A stretch of DNA of 64,000 nt from Russula earlei (taxonomy: Eukaryota > Basidiomycota > Agaricomycetes > Russulales > Russulaceae). Below are positions 1 to 11,934 of the stretch, one piece after another. The notes under the pieces were generated by a model. It did no database searches. It saw only the letters and a list, made by a program, of their open reading frames with translations, and was not told the DNA's origin. A program made the position numbers and the translations under genes. Every line of letters starts with the position of its first letter. Position 1 is the stretch's first letter. The stretch spans positions 1 through 64,000 of the forward strand of contig JAGFNK010000130.1 of assembly GCA_025769875.1 (NCBI GenBank). The letters are read 5' to 3'.

Positions 1-186
1 CAGATCCAAATGCTGCCGTCATGGGGCCCGGCAATAGATCCAATGGTCAACGAATTTGTAGAAAGGATGTGTCACTGGATTCGCGGGCACGACTGTTGGT
101 CTTTCGAGTCGGAGAGATACTTTGGAACGAAGGGGTTGGAGATCCAGAAGTTGAGGGTGATGCCTTTACTCCCGAAGGTATACTGA
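1..186 (+). CDS. Sesquiterpene synthase, C-terminal end only (cut by window edge)
   Basis: The reading frame is open from base 1 to a TGA at 184-186. It encodes the last ~61 residues of a class I terpene synthase. It matches the C-terminus of the complete synthase at 1386-2656 nearly residue for residue: the MLPSWGP start, the WIRGHDCWSFES block, the RYFG(T/S)KG pair whose Arg-Tyr contacts substrate diphosphate, and a LLP ending. It stops about 17 residues earlier than its neighbour. The upstream part, with the metal-binding motifs, lies outside the window, so I cannot tell whether this is an intact gene or a fragment. The pair shows a local tandem duplication in the same orientation. Confidence 0.85.
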   Translation, partial: QIQMLPSWGPAIDPMVNEFVERMCHWIRGHDCWSFESERYFGTKGLEIQKLRVMPLLPKVY

Positions 187-1326
187 TACGAGACGTGACT
201 CTCGTAGAGGTTGGGTCGTTTCACGACCACTTGAGACTTGTTCCTGTACTGCACCATACTGACCAAGTAGAACCTAGCCTGCTTCGCTTTGCACCGCGTA
301 CTTCGATTCTGTAACCTAGATCATGTGATCCTTTGCCGTCCGAACTAAGACAAGCAAAGCCCGTCTAGTCCCCTCCTTATAATACTACTTCTTGAGTTGA
401 GCCCGCCTAGTTCTAGTAGCCTGTCTTGAGATGAACGCACGAAAACACTGATTTTTCCGTCGTCCAAGGATTGCATGGCCTTGCTAGAAGCAACTTCAGA
501 AGCGTAATGTTGTTCTTCCGGCGGCGGCACAAGTGCGCACGGCTCGATACTCGCCGCATCCGGTGGCACCCCTGAGAACGCCAACTCTGAATACCGGTTC
601 TGTTCTGTTCTGGCACACCCGGAACAAGGTGGGAACTTTCAGGCAATCGCATAACTGAGCGCTTGCTCGCCTCTGGCAATGGCAATACCCGGTTCCGAGC
701 GAGCCCGATCAGAGCGTCAGACGACTGATTCCTCTCATTCCTTCATTGAATCAATAATCACGCCCATCGTAATCACCGTTCACCACAATCACCGTCGTGT
801 CATCATCCGCAGCGATTTACCTTTGAATCCGGTGTTTGAGTCACTGCTATGGACGGCAGGTGCTGGGACCGTTGGGAAATGAATTCCACGAGACTTTAGG
901 CGAGTCGCCGTTCATAAATCCGGACTGACATGCATGAACCCTGGTACGTCCCCACAACCAGTGTGCGATCATTTTCTAGTCTGGATTAACTTCTACTTGC
1001 TTGACTGCCCAGATATCGAGTAGCATCGGCTATACGAAAAAGACTCGGAATCTCTTTCCGTGATGCTCCACGAACTGGGCAGCAGACTTCGGAACGGCTA
1101 AATCGTAAAAGGAGCGAAGGCCGTGCTCGCGCCTCGCGTGCCCGGATGGCGGGACTTTTTTAATGGTATCCTTTACGACACAAAGTTCGATCCGCCCTGG
1201 GAGTCACATCTTCGATCTGCAAGGGCGATGCGATCATGCATCATTCAAGCTGTAATCCCTATTACCTGGCTGTAGTGACACTCCACTCCTGTGCTGTGAC
1301 CAGATAATGTCGGCAGATGTTTTGCC
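187..1326. other. Intergenic, no gene seen
   Basis: Only short frames without family features occur here. The last ~100 bases are the promoter side of the terpene synthase at 1386. Nothing else is supported. Confidence 0.5.
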
Positions 1327-1334
1327 TATATAAA
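1327..1334 (+). promoter_or_regulatory. TATA box of the terpene synthase gene
   Basis: TATATAAA lies 52-59 bases before the ATG at 1386, a normal spacing for a fungal core promoter with a short leader. Confidence 0.5.
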
Positions 1335-1385
1335 CTCCTTCACAGCGGTCATACGAAAGCATCATCACACCCCTTCTCTCTTATA

Positions 1386-2656
1386 ATGTCGAGTCCTCAA
1401 TTTTGTCTTCCTGACCCGGTCGCTCAATGGCCCTGGCCGAGAATGTTGAATGCGCACTATCAAGCAGCCAAGTCCGAGTCCGACAACTGGTTGCGTGACT
1501 TTGAGGCGCTCGATGCAAAGTCACAGAGGGCGTTTGATTTCTGTGATTTCCGTGAGTAGCCACTTCCTTCACCCCTCGTCGAGTAGCTGAAATGCTTTTT
1601 AGCACTTCTCAGCTCCCTTGGATATCCCTTACTCGATAAAGGTTCGTCGTCGGATCGACTCTTGACTTGCCATATTTTAACACATCTCCAGATGGTCTCC
1701 GTGTCGCCTGCGACCTCATGGTGCTCTTTTTTATATATGACGAGTTCACCGACAATCTCGATGGAGATGGCGCTCGCGCCTATGCGAACCTGGTGATGGA
1801 TGTTCTACGAAACCCTCATAAGGAACGCCCACAGGGCGAGTCAATACTTGGTGAGATAACTCGACAGTAAGCCTCGACTTCTGCGTATCCATTCTCAGCC
1901 TAACTAAACCACATGACCTTCATAGGTTTTGGCTTCGTGCGATCACCGTTGCGAGCAAATCCGCTCAGGAACGTTTCATCGTATCATTCGGCGGGTACGT
2001 CCACGCCGTGATTGATGAAGCTTCCGATCGAACAAGAGGACACATCCGCGGAATCGCCGATTACCTTGAACTCAGAAGGCTCACTTCGGGGGCATATGCA
2101 TCTTTCTTTTCCGTGGAGTTGGGGCTAGACATCCCAGGGGAGGTCATGACACATCCTGCGCTCGAGTCCCTCCGTAGCTTGGCTGCCGAATCCACAGTGC
2201 TCACAAACGTGCGAACCTTCCCCGTCTCAGTGCGCTCGCCCTGCTGACTTATATGCCCAGGATCTGTACTCGTTTAACAACGAGCAGGCTGCGGGGCATG
2301 GCGGCCATAACGTCATCACTGTCGTCATGAACGAGAAGGGTGTCGACCTGGACGGCGCGCTCACCTGGGTCGGGGAATATCACGAAGCGATTCTATCCAG
2401 GTTCCGAGCACAGCGTCACATGCTGCCTTCATGGGGTCCAGGCATGGATGTTGTGGTCAACGCCTTCTTGGAGAGATTGGCCTGCTGGATTCGTGGGCAC
2501 GACTGCTGGTCGTTCGAGTCGGGGAGATACTTTGGGTCGAAAGGGCCAGAGATCAAGGAGCACAGGCTGGTCGCTTTACTTCCGAGGGTGGAGCGACCGG
2601 GTGTGACGCCCATGATGGCTAGGTCGACGGTTCAGCCCAATACTTTGATGCGCTAG
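1386..2656 (+). CDS. Sesquiterpene synthase (class I terpene cyclase)
   Basis: Predicted to ionise and cyclise farnesyl diphosphate into a sesquiterpene in the cytosol. Five exons splice cleanly: 1386-1551, 1603-1641, 1692-1866, 1926-2208 and 2261-2656, giving 352 residues, the usual size for basidiomycete sesquiterpene synthases. The first metal motif is DEFTDN (a D(D/E)xxD variant) in exon 3. The NSE motif NDLYSFNNEQ spans the exon 4/5 junction. The C-terminal Arg-Tyr pair is in ESGRYFG. All catalytic motifs look intact and no frame break is needed. A second copy's 3' end lies at 1-186 and a GMC oxidoreductase follows convergently at 3560-6601, a common partnership in fungal terpenoid clusters. 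The product cannot be inferred from sequence alone. Confidence 0.93.
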
Positions 2657-3559
2657 ACGGATTCACATACTCTGGCTGCGCCGGAAAATCGGTGTATCTA
2701 ATATCAAGTATCGTATTAATAACCTGTTAATCATCATTCCTAGTCAAACATCGGCTACTACAGCGGGACTGAAAGGTGTGCGTACTGTGCCTTTGCGCTC
2801 TCAAAGAAAGCACATCATCAGAGTGGTGTACTGTACTCATACTAGTACGGGGCCACTGTAGACACGATCATCATCACCACTAACGTAAATGGCTAGTATC
2901 TGCTCCCCGTGCTTCCACCGTGTTGTGCTGCATGTGAAGCTTGTGAAGTCTCACTGGCACGGAAAGATCTCCGACAAATCTGATTGGGTCCACGGCCGAT
3001 GCGGTCTTCATCAGACGGGCTAATCATATTTATACGAATGATTCTTGATCGTTCGAGACGAAAAGAAATGCCGCGAACAAAAACCTGAGAACAACATACG
3101 CACTGGCAGGCTCAGGCTGTTATTGCTCCTGGGCTTTAACGTCGACCCGACTGCGTTTCCCTCACAGCGCCGCTACGCCGGGAATTCTAGCTTGGCTGGC
3201 ACTTTGTGGTTGAGGCCCCAGACATCATCTTAGCATGATATGCTCTTCTTTGATGCCAAGCTATACTTATATGTATAAGGCAGGGATCAGTCACACACTT
3301 TAACATGGGGATTCGTATGACAAGGATACATGATACAAGACAGCACACGGCCTTACCACCTTATTTCCTTGGAGTTGGAATCTGTAGTTGCGATCAACCA
3401 GTCAACTAAACAAAACGTCTTCAGACACCAGAAAGGGTATTTGCGCTGCCACGTCGCAGAAGGCAGACAGCCAAGTCGGCGTCAAGATGCCACTCGGATG
3501 CCGATCGGACAGCTCAGAAATGAACACGGCCTCGGATGATATCGGCGCCTTCGGATCGT
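2657..3559. other. Intergenic between convergent genes, no gene seen
   Basis: This separates the convergent 3' ends of the terpene synthase and the GMC oxidoreductase. Short frames only; no domain, RNA or repeat recognised. Confidence 0.5.
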
Positions 3560-6500
3560 TCAGATAATTAGCGATCCTGCCTTCAAAACCTCTTTCCGTA
3601 CGTAGACAGACAACGATGCTTACCGAACTCCCCAATCGCATAGGCAGTTGCTGTGACATCGTACATGGTGATAAGCACCAGCCTTCAGAAAGGACATCAA
3701 GGACATTACTCGCCCTGTGTGTGTGCTGCAAAGTGGAGAGGCACAATCGAAATGTCCATCACACGTATATTCGTGGTCCCATATACCTGTGTTTGGTGTG
3801 TCAGTCGATAACAAGTTGTGCACGACATCGTAAAGATCACCTTCAACTTATTATCCACAACACCCCCGTCCTCGTGAGGGAGCATCGAGCATGATCCGAC
3901 AGTATCTATCAAATTCGATCAATTTCTCGAGACCAGATTTGTGATGGACATACGGAACGTCGTTTTGACGTCGTCTCTCAGGAATTCTGGAGTGGCGCTA
4001 TCAACATAAAGGATCAATAGGAGCACTAGGAAATCGCACCAAGGATCTCCTCGTCGGTCTGTACTGCCGGGCCAGGGAACCGTTCTTCGTCTAAAGAGGA
4101 AACAAACGGGTCAGTCTAGGAGGACATTACTAAACATGCTAAGACCTTCCTACGAGAATGCGCTTGAAGGGTTCTTGTTGTGCAAGGCGCCGGGTGAATT
4201 TCACTGATTCGGCCAAGGATCGGATATCTTGGCATCCAAAGAGAAAGAGAATGAAGGACAGTCCGATCACAACACAGACTGAGACTCACCATATTCTTCT
4301 TCAAAGTAGTGCGGATCTATTGCCGGGTATTCGAGAGGGTTACTGGACTTGATGTGCTGCAAGTAGGATTGAGCGTTCGCTTCCAACGAGGATTGTGGAG
4401 TCAAGATGCGCACAATGGAGCCACGAGAAAAGGGATTGTTTGACATGGACATTAAACATGCATATTTCCTCGTAGGATCGGGGGCTTTTGGCGATGGTGA
4501 GAGCCGGATGCGTTACCAAGGCTGCCTCGCTTACGCAATGAAAACCCACTGGATGGGTGTAAGATGATTTCGTGGCTCGGGACTTGTGCCTTGATATGTT
4601 CGAGTTGCAATTTGTACTGCTTTTGCAACCCAGGCGGATAGTCGCCGGCATCGATGCGGGCTTGAATAGAAGCGAGATATTTTGCCTGCAACGTTTGGGC
4701 GTCTGGAGAAATCACAGAAAGTGCTGCATATGCCATCAAAGCGGGTTTTGTGTCAAAAACGCCTTTTTCTCCGGCATGGCTGGGGGCCATATTTAATAGA
4801 GGATCATGCACAATGAACGGAAATCACACACTAGAGCTCTGTTTGTTTCTGAAGTTTGTCCGGATCATTCAGACAGTCTACCGTCAAATACTCTGATTCG
4901 AGCTCTTCTTTCACCTCTGAAAAAATAATCCTCAGCGGTGGAAACAAAATACGATGAAATGGTCGCACGATAACACACTGACGAGTTGTAGTGTTCTTGG
5001 ACATTATTCCCAACACCTGGAAGGTCGACAAACACTTCGACGCCGGCTTTTCGCAGCACGTCTGCGTTGCCGATGCCAGAGAGCTCTAGGATCTGCGATT
5101 ATGAGGCGCGATGTCCAATAGAAAAAAAATCGCACGGGTACCTGGGGGGACATGATTCCTCTGAATAGCGGGATGCAAGTCAGTGGCTTCTTTGAACCAA
5201 GAGTCAGCGGTTCGCGTACCCGGCAGACACGATGACCTCCTTTCTAACAAACACCCGATACTCCTTTCCTTCGTGAAGAAAGCTGACGCCCTCGGCTGTC
5301 GCTTCTCCACCAGCACCTCGTGACAGCGAGATTTTCGCGACATGAGCGGAGGTCAGGACGATAAGATTGTTTCGAGAAGCGTGTGGTTCATAATACATCT
5401 TCGATAAAAGAGATCAGCTCGTCACGATGACTTGCTGAGCAGAATCATGATTACTGACATTTGCGGAATAAGATCGCGTCCGTGTCTTGGGACTAATCGT
5501 GAGGGGGGACAACCATACTCCTGTGACCTGGGTGACATGAGATGGGTTGATTCTTTTAAGGGTTCTGCTTACGTCTCCTGCGAACTAAGGGAACATTAGC
5601 GTACTGCCCAGGAAGTTGTACGAAGTAGAACGTGCCGGTTCTGATGCAAGATTGATTCCGAGCGTTTGCATGGCCTCGACTAATGCTTTTTCGTAGCCCG
5701 CCAGAAATTTGGGGTATCCCACTTCTACAGGACCTGGGAGAGGGTCGATTGGAGCGATCGCATCATTTAAAGTATGACGTGCCCTCAACGCCGTGTTCCC
5801 GCACATCGAACCTCATTATATCATCCTTTACCTGGGGATAGAGAAACTTCTCGACCTTGGTGTAATACCTTTTCAACGTCTCCCAGTTCCAACCTTTATT
5901 CCCCAGCTTCTCAAATGCTTTTAGGGTGGACAAATGAGGATATCGTCTTTGTCGTTAACTCGGCTGATACGGATGACACACCATCTATATCTGTGGCAGA
6001 GGGGAGGTGGAACTGGAAAAAGTTGATAGATGAGCTTCCACCCAGAGTCTTTCCACTATATTGGAATGAGTGGCCACAGTGATATGTATTGCGTGGGCTG
6101 GGCGTACCGGCCCAAGTATAAGGATCTCCCATTTGCATTCACTTGAGGGACCTGCCCAAAGTCAGAATGCGCATGAACGGACTGACAGGTAATATGAAAT
6201 GCCTACAGTGGAAAAACACCAATCATACTGCGCTTGGCCCAATAGACTTGTATGATGGCCCGGGATTACTGCGTACAGGGTATGAGTAGGCGCCTAGGTT
6301 GAAAGGGAACGCCAGATACGGATGGCGGGATCGTTCAAGTTGGAAGCACCGGCCTCCAATACTAGAACAGACACGGAAGAGTCCTCGGATAGGCGAGCAG
6401 CAACGACGAGGCCAGTCGTCTGTAACGAGTAACGAGACGTAAGTGACAAGGCAAGTTGAAGCTCAGGTGAGTTATGATCGTACCCCTCCACCTGACCATT

Positions 6501-6601
6501 CAAGGTCTCGTCAGACGAAGCTAGGCCGAACAAAGAGAACTCCTACCGATAATGACATAGTCGAAAGACTTGCCGGAGACTTGGTCGAGTGTAGCGAGCA
6601 T
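3560..6601 (-). CDS. GMC-family FAD-dependent oxidoreductase
   Basis: A glucose-methanol-choline oxidoreductase (alcohol oxidase or dehydrogenase type). The ATG is at 6599-6601 and the stop at 3560-3562. The gene has many introns. Exon 1 ends in FDYVIIG; an 8-base micro-exon at 6484-6491 then supplies the glycines, giving GGGTTGLVVAARLSED, the FAD-binding Rossmann motif. GMC signature 1 follows as GRGKTLGGSSSINF, assembled over an intron. At the C-terminus FHTVGSCSMLP carries the first catalytic His, created by a split codon, and LHFAAHTQ carries the second; GVVDNKLKVYG and NIRVMDISIVP are also present. The protein ends in YAIGEFGSLII. One intron (3651-3713) needs a GC donor. No secretion signal is evident at the N-terminus. 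Its position beside two terpene synthases suggests it could oxidise a terpenoid, which is inference. Confidence 0.9.
3651..3713 (-). other. Probable GC-AG intron in the GMC gene
   Basis: The exon codes for HTQ and ends with one extra G before GCGAGT. The acceptor CACAG precedes CAACTGCC. Only this GC donor joins HTQ to ATAYAIGE in frame, which is what the family requires here. Using the nearby GT instead gives the wrong frame. Confidence 0.65.
6484..6491 (-). other. 8-base micro-exon of the GMC gene
   Basis: On the minus strand the context is CAG, then GTGGAGGG, then GTACGATC, a good acceptor and donor. Exon 1 ends with one base of a codon, so the micro-exon completes GGT GGA GGG and the next exon begins in frame with ACG ACT GGC. 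Skipping it destroys both the frame and the dinucleotide-binding motif. Confidence 0.8.
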
Positions 6602-8019
6602 GATATAAGGGTGTGATGGTGAAAGCAAACAGAGCGTACCCTTTTATGCTTTATAGTGGATTACAAATGAGTCGATCATGAGATGCGGGCTATTGCACTG
6701 CCTCCGTCACGGTAGCCGCCAAGGTCCAGGCAAGAAAACTTCGGTCCTCGTACGCCGCTTCGACTGACGAGGCGAGATGGCTTCCGACTGGGCAACAATG
6801 ACCAACTGTACCGTATTGGGTTTCGTTTCAGGTAGCATCACACAAAGTGCGTTTGGAGACGATGGGGAATCAGCGGGAAACCCGAAGGATATTTCTAATC
6901 TTGATCGGTAAGAGGAGCGAAGGCAGGATAACGCCGCACTCGAGATGGTCCTGCACAAAGTACCGTCGCCGAACATTTGTCAACACCAAGACAAGGACCC
7001 GGGATTTTTACGCACAATACTGTATCTTTTACAAAAGGTGCGGCACCAAGTCACGTAAAATAATGAACGCGATGGGCGCTCAACGGCGATACAGAACCGC
7101 AGAATTACCTGAGATGGCGGGCCCGATTCCGTTTGTTTCGTTTCGAATAGCTCCACGTCCACGTTCACTTCGGGTGCACCCCGTCTTGCCAGTGTCTCCG
7201 TTAGGCGCAACCAAGCGAATGTCATGCCCATGAAAGAGCTGAGTTCCCAGTCGTACCGTACGGCCTGATTCAATAAGTTGGAGTGGAGCAATGTCAACCG
7301 AAATTGGCCTGAAGGATGGAAATCACAGCAATGCGTTGTAGTAACGCTCACTGGGTAGCATCTGAGTTGAGGTCGTTCCTGAGTTGAGGCCTGAGCTGCG
7401 ACTCGGCGAAGTCAGGAACGAGTTCTTACCTGGCCCGGCCTCGCTTCGGTTCTCTCACACAACAAATTCAAAAATCAGTGTAAACGTACCTTTTATTAAC
7501 AAAGACCGTGACAAGCCGTGTGTCGTCCACTGATCAGGCCCGTGCCCTGTCCGTGAATGAATGACTGGCGCAAGTCGCGGGCCCCTCATTGATGAGACAT
7601 CGTAAACGGCCATTTATCCCACTGCAACGACGCATCACTGTCGCATCTCATCTACAATGTATATGGTCTAAAAGGTATGTCTATGCCTATCCACCTCTAA
7701 AGTTTAATCGCTGACGTTGCGAACCAACTGTATGTCTTTACCAACACCAGTAGTAAGTGCATATGCTGTCCACCGTAAAGAATGGAAGTAGCTCGTAGTT
7801 AGTTCTTCACAGCAACTTAGATATGATATGGGAAGACTCAGATCCCTGAGACAAGATATTATGCTTTGGAACTGAGTAAGAGCGATATTGGCACCAAGAA
7901 CTCGCCTTTGGATAGGTAGGAACCTTAACCTTAACCCAATGCAGCAACCTTGGTCTGGTCGTTGACCTGAGCAGCGATTTGAGCTTGAGCAACGAACGAA
8001 CCGCATAATCGTGCCAAAG
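6602..8019. other. No confident gene; promoter regions of GMC gene and TMA46
   Basis: Frames on the minus strand around 6707-6976 and 6980-7351 are open for 89-123 codons, but I find no motif and no convincing splicing between them. The last part is upstream DNA of TMA46. Confidence 0.4.
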
Positions 8020-9410
8020 ATGCCGAAAAAGCAACAGAATCAGGCCTCATCATCTTCAAAGGTCAAAGTCGACAAGGTGAGCAAAGACCTACGCATCACC
8101 CATCCTCCCTGTTGACAACATGCAGACCTTCGGCATAAAGAACGTGCGTCCCACCTCTTCGCTACGGGCTCCTCAACGCCAGGGACACTGACAGCGCCTT
8201 GAATAAAATCATAAAATATAAAAACCAAAAGAAAAACAAATCGGCCAAGGTTCAGAAGCAGGTCGCCCAAATCCAGGCGCAGGCTTCGACGGCCGGAAAG
8301 TCGCGCGAAACGCTCGCCAAGGAGAGGGAGAAAGAGCTGCGGGCGAAGGAGAAGGCCGAGGAGGAGAAGCGCCGGAAAGAGGAGGCGGCGCTCTTCAAGC
8401 CCGTGCAGACGCAGAAGGTGCCGTTCGGAGTGGACCCGAAGACCTTGCTGTGTGAGTTTTACAAGGTCGGCCGCTGCGAGAAGGGCAGCAAGTGCAAGTT
8501 CAGCCATGATCGGGATGTGGAGCGGAGAGTGCAGAAAAGGAATCTGTACGAGGATGACCGGGAGGATAAACTGACAGGTACGCTTTGTCTTTCATGACGC
8601 CCGGCGTTGACCAAAGAAAGAGCGCATGCTTCTTAGACACGATGGACAAGTGGGACGAGGAAAAGCTACGGAGTGTCATCTTATCCAAGCATGGAAATCC
8701 ACGGACCACGACAGACGTAGGCGTCCCGCTCTGATTCTCACACCCTTTCGACTTGTTTCATTTTAGATCGTGTGCAAGTACTTCATCGAGGCCGTCGAGA
8801 CCCAGAAGTGAGGGCTTCATTCCATCAGTCAACACGACGTTCACGTTAAGTTTCAATATCTCGTTCATCATCACAGATTCGGATGGTTCTGGCAATGTCC
8901 CAACGGTGATTCATGTCAATATCGACACGCTCTCCCACCCGGGTTCGTGCTCAAGTCCCAACGAAAAGCGCTGGAGGAGGCAGAGAAGGCGAATATGATA
9001 AGCCTGGAGGAGTTCCTAGAAGTCGAGGTGCGTCCGTTCAACGCCCAGAGCCATCGGCCGTGCACAAAGTCACATCTTCTTTCCCCCACTCTCAGCGGCA
9101 CAAACTGGGGCCGAATCTAACGCCCGTCACGCGTGAAACGTTCGCCAAGTGGAAGCAGACGCGCATGGACAAGAAGGAGGCAGAGGCGGACGTGCTGCGC
9201 AAGGCGAAGGACGCGCAGGCGGCCGCGGGCAAGAGCAGCGGTATGAGTGGGCGCGATCTATTCCAGTATAACCCAGAGTGGTTCCAAGATCCAGACGAGG
9301 AGGAGGAGGACTGGGATCTGTCTAGGTACCGCCGTCAGAAGGAGGACGAGGATCTTGCGGCGGAGAACGAACGGATTCGCCTTTTGTCAACTGACGACGG
9401 TCTTCCGTAG
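8020..9410 (+). CDS. TMA46: TMA46 / ZC3H15 (DFRP1-type) CCCH zinc-finger protein
   Basis: Orthologue of yeast Tma46 and animal DFRP1/ZC3H15, a translation-associated partner that stabilises the DRG-family GTPase on ribosomes. The ATG at 8020 starts MPKKQQNQ. Short exons then encode TFGIKN and [11 protein letters not shown], the conserved family start. A lysine/glutamate-rich helix follows. The first CCCH finger is [19 protein letters not shown] and the second is [14 protein letters not shown], the latter crossing a split codon. The tail has [12 protein letters not shown], a basic helix, then [11 protein letters not shown] and an acidic end, all typical of the family. About seven exons join without any frame break. 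It is tail-to-tail with CWC2, whose stop is only 132 bases away. Confidence 0.93.
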
Positions 9411-9542
9411 ATGTCGCTACTGCTGATTTTGAGATGTCCACATGGTTCTTTTCAAGCTGTACACGTCGACTCACTCATCATCATGAAGAAACGGACAGAG
9501 GAAAGATATTTCCGAATGTTACGAAAATACAGACAGAATGTC

Positions 9543-10828
9543 CTAATCATCATCATCGCTGCCATAATCACCAAGTCCCAGCCCTGCAGAAGGTCGATGG
9601 GCCTTGGCTGGGACAGCGGGAGCTGCTAGTGCGGCGCCATTCTGTCGCCGCAGCTCAGAGAAGTAACGGAGACTCTCCAATGTCTCCGCACTCAGCAACC
9701 TCTGAGATGTCTCTGGCACAGTCTCCTGCGGTGCAGAGGGCACCTCCGTATCAGGCCCTTCAATTCGTCTCCGCTTCCCCCCGCCGTCGTCACCCACTTC
9801 CAGGTCTTCATCTATGACACCGTCGTCTGCCTGATAATCGCGGCCCTCCTCAAGCGCACGAATGGCTTGCATGGCGTCAACCACGCGCGGGTCCATCCTG
9901 GCACGGATAGCTGCCTGACCAATCTCCTCAAGGCGACGTTTTTCCGCGACCTTGGAGGTGGGGTTCGGGTCTTCGGTCGCCCAACGGACGTTGAGAATTT
10001 CATCATTGTCCATGGACTGGCAGGCCATTGCTTCTTTGGCGAACTGTGCGTTGTGCTCCGAGACGTAGGTGACGAACGCGACCGAGCGATATTGGAGAAC
10101 ACGTACTGCGAAAAGAGAGATGTTCGTTGAGTTAAACACCGCAACGAGGAGCGCAGGGGGGCGGCGACGCACTGTGTTCGATCTCCCCCCACTCCTTGAA
10201 ATGTCGTCTCACGACCTCTTCCGTCTCGGGCCCCGCGCCAGTCTCTTTGATACGCCCAACATAAAGTGTGCGGTTTTGTCGTGTGAACGTGCCGACACCA
10301 CCCATGTCGTCACGGTAGTCCGAAAACTTGTCGCGCGCGAAGCAATCCTTACTCGAGTCAGGTAATGCGCGTTCTGGGTCGGGAAGCGTGTGCAAGTACT
10401 CGCACTCCCAGCCATAGGGGCAGCACCCGCGGGAAAAAAAGAGGCAGCAATAGCGCATGCCGGTCGTGTTCGCGCGCGTCAAACCGGCATCTTTTTTGAT
10501 ATTACAGCGTGTTTGGGACTTTGTCTTACTGCAAGATATGTTTAGCCCAGAACCAAACCAGAGGAGGGCGCACGTACTTTGAGTAGTTGTCCTCTCTATC
10601 ACCACCTGCCCACTTGTTATACCATATGTCTACAAGGATGAGCTGACGTAGGACGAGGGACAAATGACGGGGACACGCACTGTACTCTTTTCCAGTCTGT
10701 GGGGCGGTTTCTTTGTCAACATCACCGGGCTTCACCTGCTTCCGTGCAGGCTTGAGCTTCTTTTGCTTTTTCACGACTGCGGTTGCAGCCAGGGTCTCCA
10801 CCTGAATTTCTGTATTGCTGCTGCTCAT
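9543..10828 (-). CDS. CWC2: Pre-mRNA-splicing factor CWC2
   Basis: Cwc2/RBM22-type component of the NineTeen complex, which contacts U6 snRNA and the intron in the activated spliceosome. It starts at 10828 with MSSSNTEIQ. In order it carries YNKWAGGDRED, a CCCH finger (CCLFFSRGCCPYGWECEYLH), the linker around KFSDYRDDMGGVGTF, and an RRM with RTLYVGRI as RNP2 and YRSVAFVTYV as RNP1. A long acidic and basic C-terminal region ends in GDYGSDDDD. Exons join cleanly, including one inside EIEHIRVLQY. Its start is 128 bases from the COQ4 start on the other strand, so the two probably share a promoter region. Confidence 0.92.
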
Positions 10829-10956
10829 TGTACGGTTGCAAGTCAAGGCAAGCGGACTTGGAATTCTGGGCTTGCTTGACCCTAACCTTAATTTGAGGTT
10901 CAGTCGGCGAGTCGGCGTGACTCAACTCAACATCGCAACGTTAGCAGCAGCTAAAC

Positions 10957-11934
10957 ATGTCTCTTCTCGCAGCGGCACGCTCTCGCATTCCTCAGCGATC
11001 GCTGCATCTCATTGTGCTCACCGCATCTCTCCTGCGTGGTCCTGGTGCCAGGCACACTCGTTCTATCAACACAGAACCAGCATACCCAGGGCACATTCCT
11101 CTCACTGCGTTCCAGAATGCGTTCCTAGCTATCGGATCAGCATTCATGTCTCTTGCAGACCCCCGCAGAGCGGGTGAAGCACTGTTATCCTTATTTGCTT
11201 CGCGTCATGAAAACAGTCGGCATCTGTAGACTATGGTTGCAGCACTCGGAGAAACGACTGCGGGACCCGTCCTTCCACGTCTGCTTGACCATATGCTCGG
11301 GAGCGAAGAAGGGCGTCGCATCCTGAAGGACCGTCCACGTATCAATACCAACACCTATTGATATGGCGGAAATGGCACGCCTGCCTGAGAACACTTTCGG
11401 GCGCACCTACGTGACCTGGCTCGAGCGGTGCGGCGTTACCCCCGACACGCGCGAACCTGTGTGTTTTCCATCCCCATACATGGGCACCCCTGCGTTGTGC
11501 TTATGGTGACCATGCAGGTGCACTACATTGACGACCCCGAGCTCGCGTACGTCATGCAGCGGTACCGCGAATGCCACGACTTTTATCATGCATTATGCGG
11601 CCTGCCTGTCTCGGTCGAGTATGAGCTCGCGCTCAAGGTGTTTGAGTTCGCAAACCTTGGCTTGCCGTCGGCTGCGCTGTCCACTGCCGCGGTCGTCCGC
11701 CTGAATGCTGCCAAGCGCGCACGGTTTCTCTCTGAGTACGTGCCGTGGGCACTCCGCTGCGGAAGTGCTGCCCAGAGCATGATCACGGTCTACTGGGAAG
11801 AGAGGTGGGCGCAAGATCTCGAGGAACTTAAGAAAGAACTAGGTGTGTGGGACCCCCCCCCTCCCAAGTGGAGGAAGCCTCTCTCAGAAGCGAAAGAGTC
11901 GACCGTACGGAAGGTGAAGGAAGGGGATGAGTGA
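10957..11934 (+). CDS. COQ4: Ubiquinone biosynthesis protein COQ4 (frame broken)
   Basis: COQ4 is a mitochondrial zinc protein of coenzyme Q synthesis that organises the CoQ synthome. An N-terminal basic targeting sequence precedes [21 protein letters not shown]. The family blocks [31 protein letters not shown] and [17 protein letters not shown] (the HDxxH zinc site) are all present, as are EFANLGLP and [13 protein letters not shown]. The intron at 11459-11517 is clean. Two problems remain. At the first intron (about 11170-11229) the GT donor leaves the next exon one base out of frame, while a GC donor (GCGGGT) would keep it. Near 11356-11359 an extra base (ACC TAT TGA) breaks the conserved NT(I/V)DM region. 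As written the gene would not give full-length protein without frameshifting; an assembly insertion is likely. Confidence 0.88.

Noticed and set aside
3880..3930. Apparent loss of the catalytic His (DTVGS instead of HTVGS) in the GMC enzyme
   Set aside because: An intron splits the His codon; splicing C to AT after GATAG gives FHTVGSCSM, so the residue is intact.
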